This document shows, piece after piece, positions 1 through 8,060 of a DNA stretch of 64,000 nt. Position numbers and translations under genes: made by a program. Position 1 is the first letter of the stretch, and each line of letters opens with the position of its first letter. The notes beneath the pieces are model-generated. The model was not told where the DNA came from. It made no database searches and saw only the letters and a program-made list of their open reading frames with translations. Source of the stretch: Akkermansia muciniphila (GTDB taxonomy: Bacteria; Verrucomicrobiota; Verrucomicrobiia; Limisphaerales; BJHT01); NCBI GenBank assembly GCA_945861535.1, contig CAMAUZ010000041.1, positions 1-64,000 of the forward strand, read 5' to 3'.

Positions 1-213
1 TCCCGCCGCGTGGAGATGGAGGAGATCGAAAAGAACGACTTCAACCTGAACATCTCCCGCTACATCAGCACGGCGGTGGGGGAGGAGGGGATCGACCTGG
101 GGGCGGCCCATGCGCGCTTGGTGGAAATCGAAGCCGCTATCAAGGCGGCGACGGCGAAGCACAATGTGTTCCTGAAAGAGTTGGACGTGCCGCTGTTACC
201 GTCGGCGGAGTGA
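1..213 (+). CDS. hsdM: Type I restriction-modification methyltransferase M subunit, C-terminal end (partial)
   Basis: The reading frame is open from the left edge of the window and ends at a TGA, so only the last 70 residues are seen. They carry the tail typical of HsdM: the KNDFNLNISRY stretch (usual form NDYNLNIPRYV), then an acidic segment and the closing HNVFLKELDVPLLP (usual form FLKELGLPPLP). HsdM methylates adenine in the target of a type I R-M complex together with HsdS. The catalytic NPPF region would lie left of the window. It is followed in the same frame by a short hsdR-like scrap rather than intact hsdS or hsdR, so the locus looks broken on this side. Identification rests on the C-terminal motif only. 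Confidence 0.75.
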   Translation, partial: SRRVEMEEIEKNDFNLNISRYISTAVGEEGIDLGAAHARLVEIEAAIKAATAKHNVFLKELDVPLLPSAE

Positions 214-333
214 GTGGAGGCTAGGGGCGGCCCGATCTTCGACATCGCGCAAGCCATCGCCGTGATGCTGGAGAAGCACGGCATCGCCTGTGCCCTGACG
301 GACGGCGTGGAACGGCTGAAGGAGGAATTTTGA
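214..333 (+). pseudogene. Possible remnant of type I restriction enzyme R subunit (hsdR)
   Basis: This is a 39-codon open stretch that starts with GTG right after the hsdM stop codon and in the same frame. Its core, PIFDIAQAIAVMLEKHGI, recalls a helical stretch in the C-terminal half of HsdR proteins (AVMLEKYE followed by a FHGFD-like motif), but the match stops after about 20 residues. What follows is unrelated and ends in TGA. I read it as a fragment left after deletion of hsdS/hsdR. It could also be a chance ORF, and the assignment comes from memory of the family, not from a search. Confidence 0.35.
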
Positions 334-368
334 AGGAAGAAGGCCAACCGGCTGGACTTCATTCTTAG

Positions 369-581
369 CCGTAGCGATTCAGTGAGGGCGACCGGAGTGC
401 GGCCTTCAGGCCGCAGAAACGTCCGCCCGCAGCGACCGCATCATACAGTCCAAACGCGTCCTCCCGCTCACCATTGGGTGAGTTCAATAACACGGTTCGG
501 AAAATTCGCTCGCCATCGACAGGACGCACGCTTCTGCGGCCTGAAGGCCGCGCTCCTCGCACCCTCACTGCATTGTTACGG
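369..581. repeat. Family B inverted-repeat element, copy 1
   Basis: The left arm (369-422) begins CCGTAGCGATTCAGTGAGGG and contains GCGGCCTTCAGGCCGC followed by AGAAACGT. The right arm (about 528-581) is its reverse complement with scattered mismatches and ends CATTGTTACGG. Each arm also folds on itself through GCGGCCT/AGGCCGC. The roughly 105-base loop has no visible coding content. A second copy lies at 10540-10725 and a collapsed single hairpin with the same ends at 27747-27797. Confidence 0.8.
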
Positions 582-622
582 GTTAGGACTTCTGCATTCG
601 CACTTTCCCGGGCGTTGGTGCC

Positions 623-737
623 GGAGCGCGGCGCTGTCGTCCGCGACCAGTCGCAGCAGGTCGGAAAGCCACAGTGCATCGGGCGCAAACGAGGCTGGTC
701 GCACTGCTGCGGCTGGTCTGCGACACAGCCGCGGTCC
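623..737. repeat. Family A-like hairpin, variant arms
   Basis: Arms start GGAGCGCGGCGCTGTCG and end GACACAGCCGCGGTCC, resembling the family A arms but with a different stem centre and a shorter, unrelated loop. A similar variant is at 30263-30395. Confidence 0.6.
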
Positions 738-875
738 GTTTTCCGGAGAAGGGTGTTCGGACGCATTCGTGGAACAATCGCCTTCTCACCCTGGGCCGGT
801 GTCCAACCAACCGGGTGCGGTACACAGCTCTGCCGCCCGTTTCCTTGGCCGACAAATCACGGCAGCATCGGAAAC

Positions 876-924
876 CCGGGGCTGGAATGCCCCGTGAACT
901 GGCAGGCAAGGATGCCTGCCCCAC
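876..924. repeat. Family C element, right half only
   Basis: Contains the hairpin words GGCTGGAATGCCCCGTGAAC and GGCAGGCAAGGATGCCTGCC seen in the full family C copies at 22608-22745 and 52583-52720. The left half is missing, so this is a truncated copy. Confidence 0.7.
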
Positions 925-1082
925 CCGCCAGGCGAGGACGCCCGATCGTCTGCACGAAACGGAGATGCTCCCCCGGTTGCGTCGTGCTCGGAAAAAACAT
1001 TGCCGCGCGGCGGCGACGGAAGATGCTCCGCGCGCAATGCACCCAACGCCCAAGCGCCCCCGAAACCGCGACGCGTCATAAA

Positions 1083-3446
1083 ATGCGACCTGCCCGCCGC
1101 CCGTTTCCATCCGCAATCCCCTGCTTGCTCGCCGCGCTGCTGCTGGCCCCGACCGTGGCATCGAAAGCGGCTGTCCCGGAGTCCGCTGCAAAGCCCGCCC
1201 TCGCCGGAAACGCGCCACCCCGCGGCGACCACTGGGCGTTCCGTCCGCTCGTCGCGCCGCCCGTTCCCGTCGTGAAATCCACCGCCCGCGTCCGCACCTC
1301 CGTCGATGTTTTTGTGCTGGCCCGGCTCGAGACGAAGGGTTTGACCCTCGCCCCCGACGCCGCGCGGGCGGTGTTGCTGCGCCGGTTGTTCTTTGATCTC
1401 ACCGGCCTGCCGCCCGGCCCTGAGGAACTCACCGCCTTCCTCGCCGACCCGGCGCCGGACGCCTACGAGAAAATGGTCGATCGTCTCCTCGCCTCGTCGC
1501 ACTACGGCGAGCGCTGGGGCCGGCACTGGCTCGATGCGGCCGGTTACGCCGACACCATCGGCACCGACAACGATGTCAATGGCGGCAAGGTCCGCGTCGG
1601 CATGTGGCGGTATCGCGATTACGTCGTCCGCTCGCTGAACGCGGACCAGCCGTTCGACCGCTTCCTGTTGGAACAACTCGCCGGCGACCAACGCTTCGCG
1701 TGGCGGCGCGACAAGTGCGGACAGAACACCGACCGCGAGAAAAACCCCGACCAGTTTCAACCGGTGCCCCTCACCGCCGAGCAGAAGGAATGGCTCATCG
1801 CCACCGGCTTTCTCCGCACGGCCGTGGACGGCACCAACAACTACGAGCGCAACCGTCCGCTCGAGCGGCACCAAGTTTTGTACGACACCGTCGAGATTCT
1901 CACGAGCAACGTGCTCGGCCTCACCGTGCAATGCGCCCGCTGCCACGACCACAAATACGACCCCGTCACGCAACGCGACTATTTCCGTCTCCTCGCCTTC
2001 CTCACGCCTGCATACAACCCCGCGCAATGGACCCAGCCGCAGTTCCGCCACGTCGTCGCGTCCACGCCCGCCGAGGTGGAAACGATGAAGCCTTTCAACG
2101 CCGATCTCGACAAACAGATGAACGAACTCGGCGGTCGGCAGGGAAAAATTCGCACGCCACACCGCCAGCGGCTCGCCGCGGCCAAGCTCGCCGCCTTGCC
2201 CGCCGACATCGCCGCCGCGCTCAAGGCCGCCCAGGCACTCGCCGCCGACAAGCGCACCGCCGAACAAAAAAACCTGATCGAAACCACGGCCCCAATGACC
2301 CGCGTCACCGACGAAGAAGTGACCGCCGCGCTCACCCCCGAGGAACGCCAGGCCGACGCGACGCTGGAACAAGAGAAAGCCGCGCTGCGCGCCCGCCGAC
2401 GTGAGATCGAAAAACTCCAGGCAATCTGGGATGTCGCCGAGCCGCCGCCGACATTTCTGTTCAAGCAGGGCAACTACGAACTGCCCGGAGCCGAGGTCAC
2501 GCCCGGCCTGCCCGCGGTGCTCGCCGGCTCCGCCCCGCTGCCCGACGGACCGCGACGCTTGGCGCTCGCGCAGGCACTCACCGCGCCCGGCAGCCGCTCC
2601 GCAGCGCTCATCGCCCGCGTGCAGATGAACCGCCTCTGGCATCATCACTTCGGCCGCGGGATCGTCGCCACGCCGGGCAATCTCGGTCTCTCAGGAGCAC
2701 CGCCGACGCATCCGGAACTGCTCGAGTTTCTCGCCGCCGAGTTCGTTCGCGGCGGCTGGAAATTCAAGGCCATGCATCGCCTGATCGTGAACTCCACCGC
2801 GTATCGACAAGCCGCGCACGCCACGCCGGAACTCGCCACCCAGGCCGTAAACATTGATCCCGACAACACCCTGCTCTGGCACACGCGCCTGCGACGGCTG
2901 GAATCCGAGGCCGTGCGCGACGCCATCCTCACAGTCGCCGGGCGTCTCGACCGCCGCGTCGGCGGTCCGTTCGTTCCGCTGGAAGGCCGGCCCGACGGCA
3001 CCGTCGCCATTGCCAAAAATCAAGCGGACCCCGACGGCCCGCGCCGCCGCAGCCTCTACCTCTACGCCCGCCGGAATTTCAATCTGTCGCTCCTGTCCGC
3101 CTTCGATCAGCCATTGGTCGCCACCAACTGCACCGGCCGCCAAAGCTCCGTCGTGGTGCCGCAGGCGCTGGCGTTGCTGAACGATCCGGCCGTGCTCGAA
3201 GCCGCCGACGCCTTCGCCCGGCGCGTGCTGGCGCTGAATGGTTCGTCCGCCGACCGCCTCGCCTTCGCCTTCCGCCTCGCCCTGTGTCGCGCACCGAGCG
3301 CCGCCGAAGCCACCGCCGCCGCCGCGTTGCTGGATCGCCACGCCCGCCGCTACGCCGACCTTCCCGCCGACGACGCAGCGGTCCGCGCCCTGTCGCACCT
3401 TTGCCAAATGCTGCTTTGCACCAACGAATTCCTGTATGTGGAATAA
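1083..3446 (+). CDS. PSCyt2/PSD1 (DUF1549-DUF1553) exported protein
   Basis: A 787-residue protein. It opens with a signal-like segment (Arg-rich start, then CLLAALLLAPTVAS), then a DUF1549/PSCyt2 domain (about residues 75-300, with RRLFFDLTGLPP and the CARCHDHKYDP box containing CxxCH at C284-C287-H288), a charged linker, and a DUF1553/PSD1 domain (about 475-760, with RVQMNRLWHHHFGRGIV and NFNLSLLSAFDQP). The family is typical of Planctomycetes and Verrucomicrobia; its biochemical role is not established, but it nearly always travels with DUF1501, as here. No separate PSCyt1 domain is visible at the N terminus. I chose ATG 1083 because it gives the signal peptide; the upstream extension of the frame is repeat sequence. 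It overlaps the DUF1501 gene by 11 bases, so the two are probably translated together. Confidence 0.9.
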   Translation: MRPARRPFPSAIPCLLAALLLAPTVASKAAVPESAAKPALAGNAPPRGDHWAFRPLVAPPVPVVKSTARVRTSVDVFVLARLETKGLTLAPDAARAVLLRRLFFDLTGLPPGPEELTAFLADPAPDAYEKMVDRLLASSHYGERWGRHWLDAAGYADTIGTDNDVNGGKVRVGMWRYRDYVVRSLNADQPFDRFLLEQLAGDQRFAWRRDKCGQNTDREKNPDQFQPVPLTAEQKEWLIATGFLRTAVDGTNNYERNRPLERHQVLYDTVEILTSNVLGLTVQCARCHDHKYDPVTQRDYFRLLAFLTPAYNPAQWTQPQFRHVVASTPAEVETMKPFNADLDKQMNELGGRQGKIRTPHRQRLAAAKLAALPADIAAALKAAQALAADKRTAEQKNLIETTAPMTRVTDEEVTAALTPEERQADATLEQEKAALRARRREIEKLQAIWDVAEPPPTFLFKQGNYELPGAEVTPGLPAVLAGSAPLPDGPRRLALAQALTAPGSRSAALIARVQMNRLWHHHFGRGIVATPGNLGLSGAPPTHPELLEFLAAEFVRGGWKFKAMHRLIVNSTAYRQAAHATPELATQAVNIDPDNTLLWHTRLRRLESEAVRDAILTVAGRLDRRVGGPFVPLEGRPDGTVAIAKNQADPDGPRRRSLYLYARRNFNLSLLSAFDQPLVATNCTGRQSSVVVPQALALLNDPAVLEAADAFARRVLALNGSSADRLAFAFRLALCRAPSAAEATAAAALLDRHARRYADLPADDAAVRALSHLCQMLLCTNEFLYVE

Positions 3447-4905
3447 CCCCCGTAGCCGCCGACGTGAGGAGGCGGAGGCCCTCGCACCACGCTCGATCCG
3501 CCTCCTCAGGTCGGCGGCTACGCCCCCGCTCTCCCGCCGCGCCATGCTCCACCGCACCGGCCTCGGTCTCGGCGGCCTCGCGCTCACCTCACTGTTCCAC
3601 TCCGCGGGCCGCACAACCGGCGCGCCGCACTTCCCCGCAAAAGCAAAGGCGATCATCCTCCTGTTCCAGAGCGGTGGGCCGGGCCAGATGGATTTGTTCG
3701 ACCGCAAACCCGAGCTGCAAAAACGTGACGGCCAGAAAACGCCCATCGCCATCGACAAGTTTCTCCCCGGCAACACCGACCAACTGATCGCCTGCCCGTT
3801 CCCTTTCCGTCACTACGGCCAATGCGGCATGGAGCTCTCCGAACTGCTGCCCAATCTCGGCGGCCTCGCCGACCAGTTGTGCCTCGTGCGCTCGATGCAC
3901 ACCGGCCACGACAACCACACCGAAGGCACCGTGATGCTGAACACCGGCCACTTCACGATGGGCCGTCCCACCATCGGAGCGTGGATCAGCTACGGCCTCG
4001 GCACGGGCAACCGGAACCTGCCCACCTACGTCGTCCTCCGCGATCCCGCCGGCTACGACACCGCCGGCTCGCTCGCGTGGTCGCCCGGCTGGCTCTCTGC
4101 AGCCCACGGCGGCACCGAGTTCAGTTCGCGCGGCGTGCCCGTGCCGAACCTGCGCCCGCCCGCCCACATCAGCGCCGAAGCCCGCCGCGACGACCTCGAT
4201 TTTCTCGCGACCCTGAACCAGCAGCATCGCCGGTCATTCCCCCGCGAATCCGAACTCGAGGCCCGCATCGGCAACTACGAACTCGCCGCCCGGATGCAAA
4301 CCTCCGCCACCACCGCGCTTGATCTCGCGAACGAAAGCCCCGCCACGCGCGCCCTTTACGGCCTCGACGACACGGCCACCGCCGGCTACGGCACCCGCTG
4401 CCTGCTCGCCCGCCGCCTCGTCGAATCCGGCGTGCGCTTCGTGCAGGTCTATCCCGATCAGCAAGGACAAGTCTGGGACACGCACAACAACATGCAGCGC
4501 GATACCGAGAAAATGTGCCACCAGACCGATCTCCCCTCCGCGGGCCTGCTCAAGGATCTGCACGCCCGCGGCCTGCTCGACAGCACCATCGTCCTGTGGG
4601 CCGGCGAATTCGGCCGCCTGCCCGTCTCGCAAAATGGCACCGGCCGCGACCACAACAAACACGCCTTCAGCCTGCTCCTGGCCGGCGGCGGCTTCCGCGG
4701 CGGCCAGACCTACGGCGAGACCGATGAGTTCGGCTACAAAGCCACCGTGAACCGCGTGAGCGTCTCCGACCTCCACGCCACCCTCCTCCACCAACTCGGC
4801 CTCGATCACACCCAGCTCACCGCCGAACACCACGGCCGCCCCGACTCCCTCACCGACGCCCCCGTCACCGGCGCCCAAGTCGTCCGCGAACTCATCGCGA
4901 GATAA
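3436..4905 (+). CDS. DUF1501 family exported protein
   Basis: A DUF1501 protein of the alkaline-phosphatase-like superfamily, partner of the preceding PSD1 gene. Visible family marks are LSRRAMLHRTGLGLGGLAL (Tat-like N terminus), AIILLFQSGGPGQMDLFDRKPEL, HTGHDNHTEG, RFVQVYPDQ, and LWAGEFGRLPVSQNG...RDHNKHAFSLLLAGGG. Function is unknown. ATG 3436 lies inside the last codons of the upstream gene and allows coupled translation, but residues 6-29 are then encoded by a family E inverted repeat. A later ATG at 3544 avoids the repeat but loses the SRR motif. I favour the earlier start with an acquired N-terminal insert. Confidence 0.88.
   Translation: MWNNPRSRRREEAEALAPRSIRLLRSAATPPLSRRAMLHRTGLGLGGLALTSLFHSAGRTTGAPHFPAKAKAIILLFQSGGPGQMDLFDRKPELQKRDGQKTPIAIDKFLPGNTDQLIACPFPFRHYGQCGMELSELLPNLGGLADQLCLVRSMHTGHDNHTEGTVMLNTGHFTMGRPTIGAWISYGLGTGNRNLPTYVVLRDPAGYDTAGSLAWSPGWLSAAHGGTEFSSRGVPVPNLRPPAHISAEARRDDLDFLATLNQQHRRSFPRESELEARIGNYELAARMQTSATTALDLANESPATRALYGLDDTATAGYGTRCLLARRLVESGVRFVQVYPDQQGQVWDTHNNMQRDTEKMCHQTDLPSAGLLKDLHARGLLDSTIVLWAGEFGRLPVSQNGTGRDHNKHAFSLLLAGGGFRGGQTYGETDEFGYKATVNRVSVSDLHATLLHQLGLDHTQLTAEHHGRPDSLTDAPVTGAQVVRELIAR
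3452..3521. repeat. Family E inverted repeat inside the DUF1501 N terminus
   Basis: Two 25-base arms, GTAGCCGCCGACGTGAGGAG... (3452-3476) and its reverse complement with one mismatch (3497-3521), around a 20-base loop. A single arm recurs at 17438-17462, and related words (AGGAGCCGACGTTAGGAGGC) start each unit of the direct repeat at 24208-24564. The element is read in frame between the start codon and the Tat-like motif. Confidence 0.85.
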
Positions 4906-5079
4906 TTTAGGAGGCCACAGCCAAACTCGTGAGACCGGACCGAGATCGGTCGGGACCCAGCGATCAGTCCACGCCCGAAACTGAGATGACCCTCAGTTTT
5001 TAGCCGCTTCGATTCCGTGGTAACGGGAGAGAAAACCACAGCGAAACGATGAACACAGGGCGGCGGGGCCGCAACCCAC
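4906..5079. other. Short gap before family A copy 1
   Basis: The gap between the DUF1501 stop and the family A hairpin holds AAACCACAGCGAAACGATG, a fragment of the word repeated at 39067-39192. About 30 bases before 5080 are also shared with family A copies 2 and 3, so the element probably starts near 5058. No gene seen. Confidence 0.5.
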
Positions 5080-5208
5080 GGAGCGCGGCTGTGTCCGCCG
5101 AGGACCAGCCGCAGCGGCCCCGAAACCGCGAAGGCACCCGGTGGAATCAGGAGCGTCCCCTGCGCCCAACCCGCTGCGGCTGGTGCTCCGCGCACACAGC
5201 CGCGCTCC
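5080..5208 (+). repeat. Family A hairpin element, copy 1 (36-57-36 nt)
   Basis: Left arm GGAGCGCGGCTGTGTCCGCC... and right arm ...GCACACAGCCGCGCTCC are 36 nt each and pair except at the centre of the stem, where CCGCCGAGG faces GCTCCGCGC. The 57-nt loop is the same length in all three copies and keeps GAA, AGGC, GGAATC and TCC at matching positions. Because the two arms differ at the centre the element has a direction; this copy and copy 3 (33452-33580) are forward, copy 2 (26022-26150) reversed. Similarity extends about 20 bases beyond the right arm (AAATCCTCGC) and about 25 before the left arm. Confidence 0.9.
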
Positions 5209-6916
5209 GGGAGAAATCCTCGCCACGCTCGACCGCTTGTCAGGCGTGGTGGCGGACGATTTGGAGTCGCCGCATCTGGAGTTCAAGCCCTGGATAGATG
5301 CGCGGGCGGATATGCGCGTGGCGATGGAATATGCCGTGTGTTTCGCCAACGCGGAGGGAGGCGTGATCGTCTTCGGCGTCGCCGACAAGACTCGCGGACG
5401 CGCGACGGCGATTCACGGAGCCAAGGGCTACGACCTCGATGTGTGGCGGCGTGGCATTTTCGACGCGACGCGTCCGCACCTGCCGGTGGAGGTCAGCGAA
5501 CTCGCGGTGCCGGAAGGCACGGGGCGGCTGCTGCTCGTGCGGGTGCCTGCCGGGGAGAATCCGCCCTACGGCACGGCGCAGGGCGTTTTCAAACAGCGCA
5601 TCGGGAAGAACTGCATGCCGCTGGATCACGCGTCGTTTCAACGGGGGCGCATCGCATCCGGCGCTCTGGATTGGAGCGGGCAACCGGCGCATGGCGTGCG
5701 GCTGGCCGATCTCGATCCCGTGGAGATGGGACGGGCGCGGGCGATCTTGCGGGGCAAAAACCCAGAGTCAGATTTACTGCGGGCAAATGATGCGGATTTT
5801 CTGAAAGGCTTGGGTGCGATACGCGCCGGGCAGGTGCCGCACACGGGGCTGCTGTTGTTCCGGCAGCCGGAAGTGATCGCGGCGCATTGTCCGCAGGCGC
5901 AGGTGCATTATGTGCATCAGCCGAGCGACACGGCGGCGGCGCGCAACGACCAGTGGCGCGTCGGCCTGCTGCTGGCGCTGGAGCGGATCGAGCAGACGTT
6001 TAGCGGCCCGGCCAATCCCGAGGAGGAATTGTCGGTCGGACTCTTCAAATTGCGCGTGCCGGCTTTCCCGTTGGATTCCGTGCGCGAGGCCGTGCTGAAC
6101 GCACTGACGCACCGCGACTATGCCGATCCCGGCGAGGTGCTGATCCGGCACACGCCGCGCGAGGTGGTGGTGACCAGTCCCGGCGGATTCGTCGGTGGCA
6201 TCACGGTGGAAAATTTTCTCCGGCACGAGCCGGTCGCACGCAACCGCACGCTGGCAGATGCGCTGGTGCGGCTGCGACTGGTCGAGGCGGCAGGCATGGG
6301 CCGACGTCGCATGTGGGTGCAGGCGCTCAGTCTCGGCAAACCCGCGCCGCGTCCCGAATCCGACGGGCATCGGGTGACGCTGCGGCTTTTCAACACCGGG
6401 TGCGACACGGCGATGGCCGGGCTGGTGTCGCGATTGAATCAGGAGGGCCGGGACATCGGATTGGACACGCTGCTCGTGCTCTCGCATCTGCGCGAACACC
6501 CCTACATGGATGCCGACGAGGCGGCGCGGTTGTTGAGGGTGGATTCGGATGAAGCGCGGCGGTTGTTGGACGATTTGGGCCCTTCCGGCCTGGGGCTTTT
6601 GGAGCGGAAGTCGCACACCCGTTCGGCTACTTTCCATCTCACGAAAGGCATCGCTCGGGAACTGCTGGGTAAAGCGGCCAATACGAAAACGCGTGGACTG
6701 AATCCGATCCGCTACGCCGAAATGGTGCGGGAATATCTGCACGACCACCCGAGCATCTCGAACCGGGAAGTCCGGGAATTGCTGGGGCTGGGCGAATCGC
6801 CAACGGCGCAGGTGGAGGCGTCACGCTATTTGAAAAAATGGTCCGGGCCCGCGGGTTTCCTCACCGCCGATGGGAACGGGGCAAAGCGTTGCTACCGGCT
6901 CAAGGAGGCATCTTAG
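5141..6916 (+). CDS. Schlafen-like AlbA_2 ATP-binding transcriptional regulator
   Basis: About 591 residues in the longest form. Residues 35-165 form a Schlafen AlbA_2 domain (LESPHLEFKPW, then FANAEGGVIVFGVADKTRG, and GVFKQRIGKN). Residues about 330-420 match the HATPase_c_4-type C-terminal region (LDSVREAVLNALTHRDYADPG, VVVTSPGGF, VEAAGMGRRRM). The last 150 residues look like winged-helix modules (DADEAARLLRVDSDEARRLL; SNREVRELLGLG). Such proteins are usually called putative DNA-binding or ATP-binding regulators; no target is known. The start is uncertain: GTG 5141 lies in the loop of family A copy 1, and residues up to about 28 are repeat-encoded. GTG near 5249 would give a start free of repeat. 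The original 5' end may have been replaced by the element. Confidence 0.78.
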   Translation: MESGASPAPNPLRLVLRAHSRAPGEILATLDRLSGVVADDLESPHLEFKPWIDARADMRVAMEYAVCFANAEGGVIVFGVADKTRGRATAIHGAKGYDLDVWRRGIFDATRPHLPVEVSELAVPEGTGRLLLVRVPAGENPPYGTAQGVFKQRIGKNCMPLDHASFQRGRIASGALDWSGQPAHGVRLADLDPVEMGRARAILRGKNPESDLLRANDADFLKGLGAIRAGQVPHTGLLLFRQPEVIAAHCPQAQVHYVHQPSDTAAARNDQWRVGLLLALERIEQTFSGPANPEEELSVGLFKLRVPAFPLDSVREAVLNALTHRDYADPGEVLIRHTPREVVVTSPGGFVGGITVENFLRHEPVARNRTLADALVRLRLVEAAGMGRRRMWVQALSLGKPAPRPESDGHRVTLRLFNTGCDTAMAGLVSRLNQEGRDIGLDTLLVLSHLREHPYMDADEAARLLRVDSDEARRLLDDLGPSGLGLLERKSHTRSATFHLTKGIARELLGKAANTKTRGLNPIRYAEMVREYLHDHPSISNREVRELLGLGESPTAQVEASRYLKKWSGPAGFLTADGNGAKRCYRLKEAS

Positions 6917-6997
6917 CGATGAATTTAGCAGCCCGATTTTTTTGTCCGCCGAACCATTGGAGACCTCTGTTTTCGAGCGGTTTCCCGATCTTAGTTT

Positions 6998-7729
6998 TCA
7001 GTGTGGGCGGTTGTGCCGGGAGAAAGCTGTTTTCAGAAGACTGTGGGTGGGCAGGAAGATCAAGAGGGGCAGGCCGGTGAAGAGGAGGGCGAGCCAGGCA
7101 TAGGTGGGCATCCAGGTTTGCGGCGCGTCGTCGCTCATGCCCCAGACGTAGTTCACGTTGACGGGGACTTTGGCGTTGGCGAGGGCGGCCCCGGCGGCGG
7201 GGAGGAAATTGAAACAAATCAGGAGCAGCACCCACGCGGTCACGGTCCACACGGGCAGGGCGCGGCGGTCGTAGCCGAGGCGTTTGACCAGGAAGAGCAG
7301 GAGGAACGGCAGCCAGCCGTGGAAGAGGGAGAGGCCGCGGAGAAAAAGCGGGCGCTTCGTGTCGAACATGTAGGCGGTCATGCCGGTGAGCTTGAAGCCG
7401 AGCAGGCCGGCGGCGAAATCGGCGCACCAGAGCATTTGCGGGAGCACGATGCCGACGGCGGCGGCGCTGGCGAGGAGGGCGTTCTCGGTCCACACGGCGG
7501 CGAGGGTGACGAACAGCGCGACGTCGCAAAAATAGAGGAAGTTGGTGGGGCCGTAATTTTTCCAGTACACCGGCACCAGCACGGCCATGAAGGCCGTGTA
7601 GGCGAGCTTGAGCCAAAGCGGGAGACGAACGCGCTGGGGCGCGGCGGTGGTGGCCGGGGGCGGGTTGGCGGCGGCGGGCATGGCGAAGTTCTCGGGGGAT
7701 TGGGCGGTGCTGGCGAGGTCGTTTTTCAT
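6998..7729 (-). CDS. Multi-pass inner-membrane protein of unknown function
   Basis: About 243 residues with six or seven hydrophobic helices. Conserved-looking motifs are YWKNYGPTNFLYFCDVALF near the N terminus, LLPQMLWCADF-like residues in the middle, SLFHGWLPFLLLFLVKRLG, and a charged end. I recall similar unnamed membrane proteins in Planctomycetes and Verrucomicrobia but no function. I chose ATG 7729 (MKNDLAST); the frame continues upstream to 7777, and a later ATG at 7681 is also possible. It converges on the Schlafen-like gene with about 80 bases between the stop codons. Confidence 0.75.
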   Translation of the reverse strand: MKNDLASTAQSPENFAMPAAANPPPATTAAPQRVRLPLWLKLAYTAFMAVLVPVYWKNYGPTNFLYFCDVALFVTLAAVWTENALLASAAAVGIVLPQMLWCADFAAGLLGFKLTGMTAYMFDTKRPLFLRGLSLFHGWLPFLLLFLVKRLGYDRRALPVWTVTAWVLLLICFNFLPAAGAALANAKVPVNVNYVWGMSDDAPQTWMPTYAWLALLFTGLPLLIFLPTHSLLKTAFSRHNRPH

Positions 7730-7860
7730 GCGGCCAGCATTGCGGCGCGGCGGGCGCGAGCGGTAATCGAAAAACAAACGGGGGCATCGACGGTGCCGAT
7801 CGGCGCGTCACTGCGCGGCGCATGGAAGGGTGCGGCGCTGCTCCGGGGTAAAAAGGCCAG

Positions 7861-7964
7861 GGTACCGCAGGCGTCTCGCCTGCGAGTTCTGGGGGCGTCT
7901 CGCCCCGAGTTGCTACGGGCGGCGAGACGCCGCCCGAACTCGCAGGCCGGACGCCTGCGGTACC
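7861..7964. repeat. Family D inverted repeat
   Basis: Begins GGTACCGCAGGCGTCTCGCC and ends with the inverse, ...CGCCTGCGGTACC; inside it are GGGGCGTCTCGCCCC and GGCGAGACGCCGCC, so each half is itself a hairpin. A right-half copy occurs at 61019-61063. It lies in the 331-base gap between the membrane-protein and HDOD genes. Confidence 0.85.
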
Positions 7965-8060
7965 CCGACCTCGGTTCACCAGCTCCGGCCGCACCGCGCG
8001 CGATCGGTCGAGCAACCCCTCGCCTCCGACGGTTATTCTGGGGGCGCCGATTGGCCCGCG

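Larger units (their letters stand above)
334..1082. other. Gene-free stretch filled with inverted repeats (families B, A-like and half of C)
   Basis: About 750 bases without a convincing gene. Read left to right they hold a family B hairpin element (369-581), a shorter element with arms like family A (623-737), and a right-half copy of family C (876-924). An open frame runs through all three into the PSD1 gene, but its translation is repeat-derived and lacks family similarity, so I do not count it as coding. The region separates the broken R-M locus from the PSD1 operon. Confidence 0.75.

Noticed and set aside
474-1082. 5' extension of the PSD1 open frame
   Set aside because: It translates repeats B, A-like and C; the signal peptide starts at 1083.
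786-2648. Long open frame on the minus strand (620 codons) antisense to the PSD1 gene
   Set aside because: It is Gly/Arg/Val-rich with no family motif, as expected for the opposite strand of a GC-rich gene with strong PSD1 motifs.
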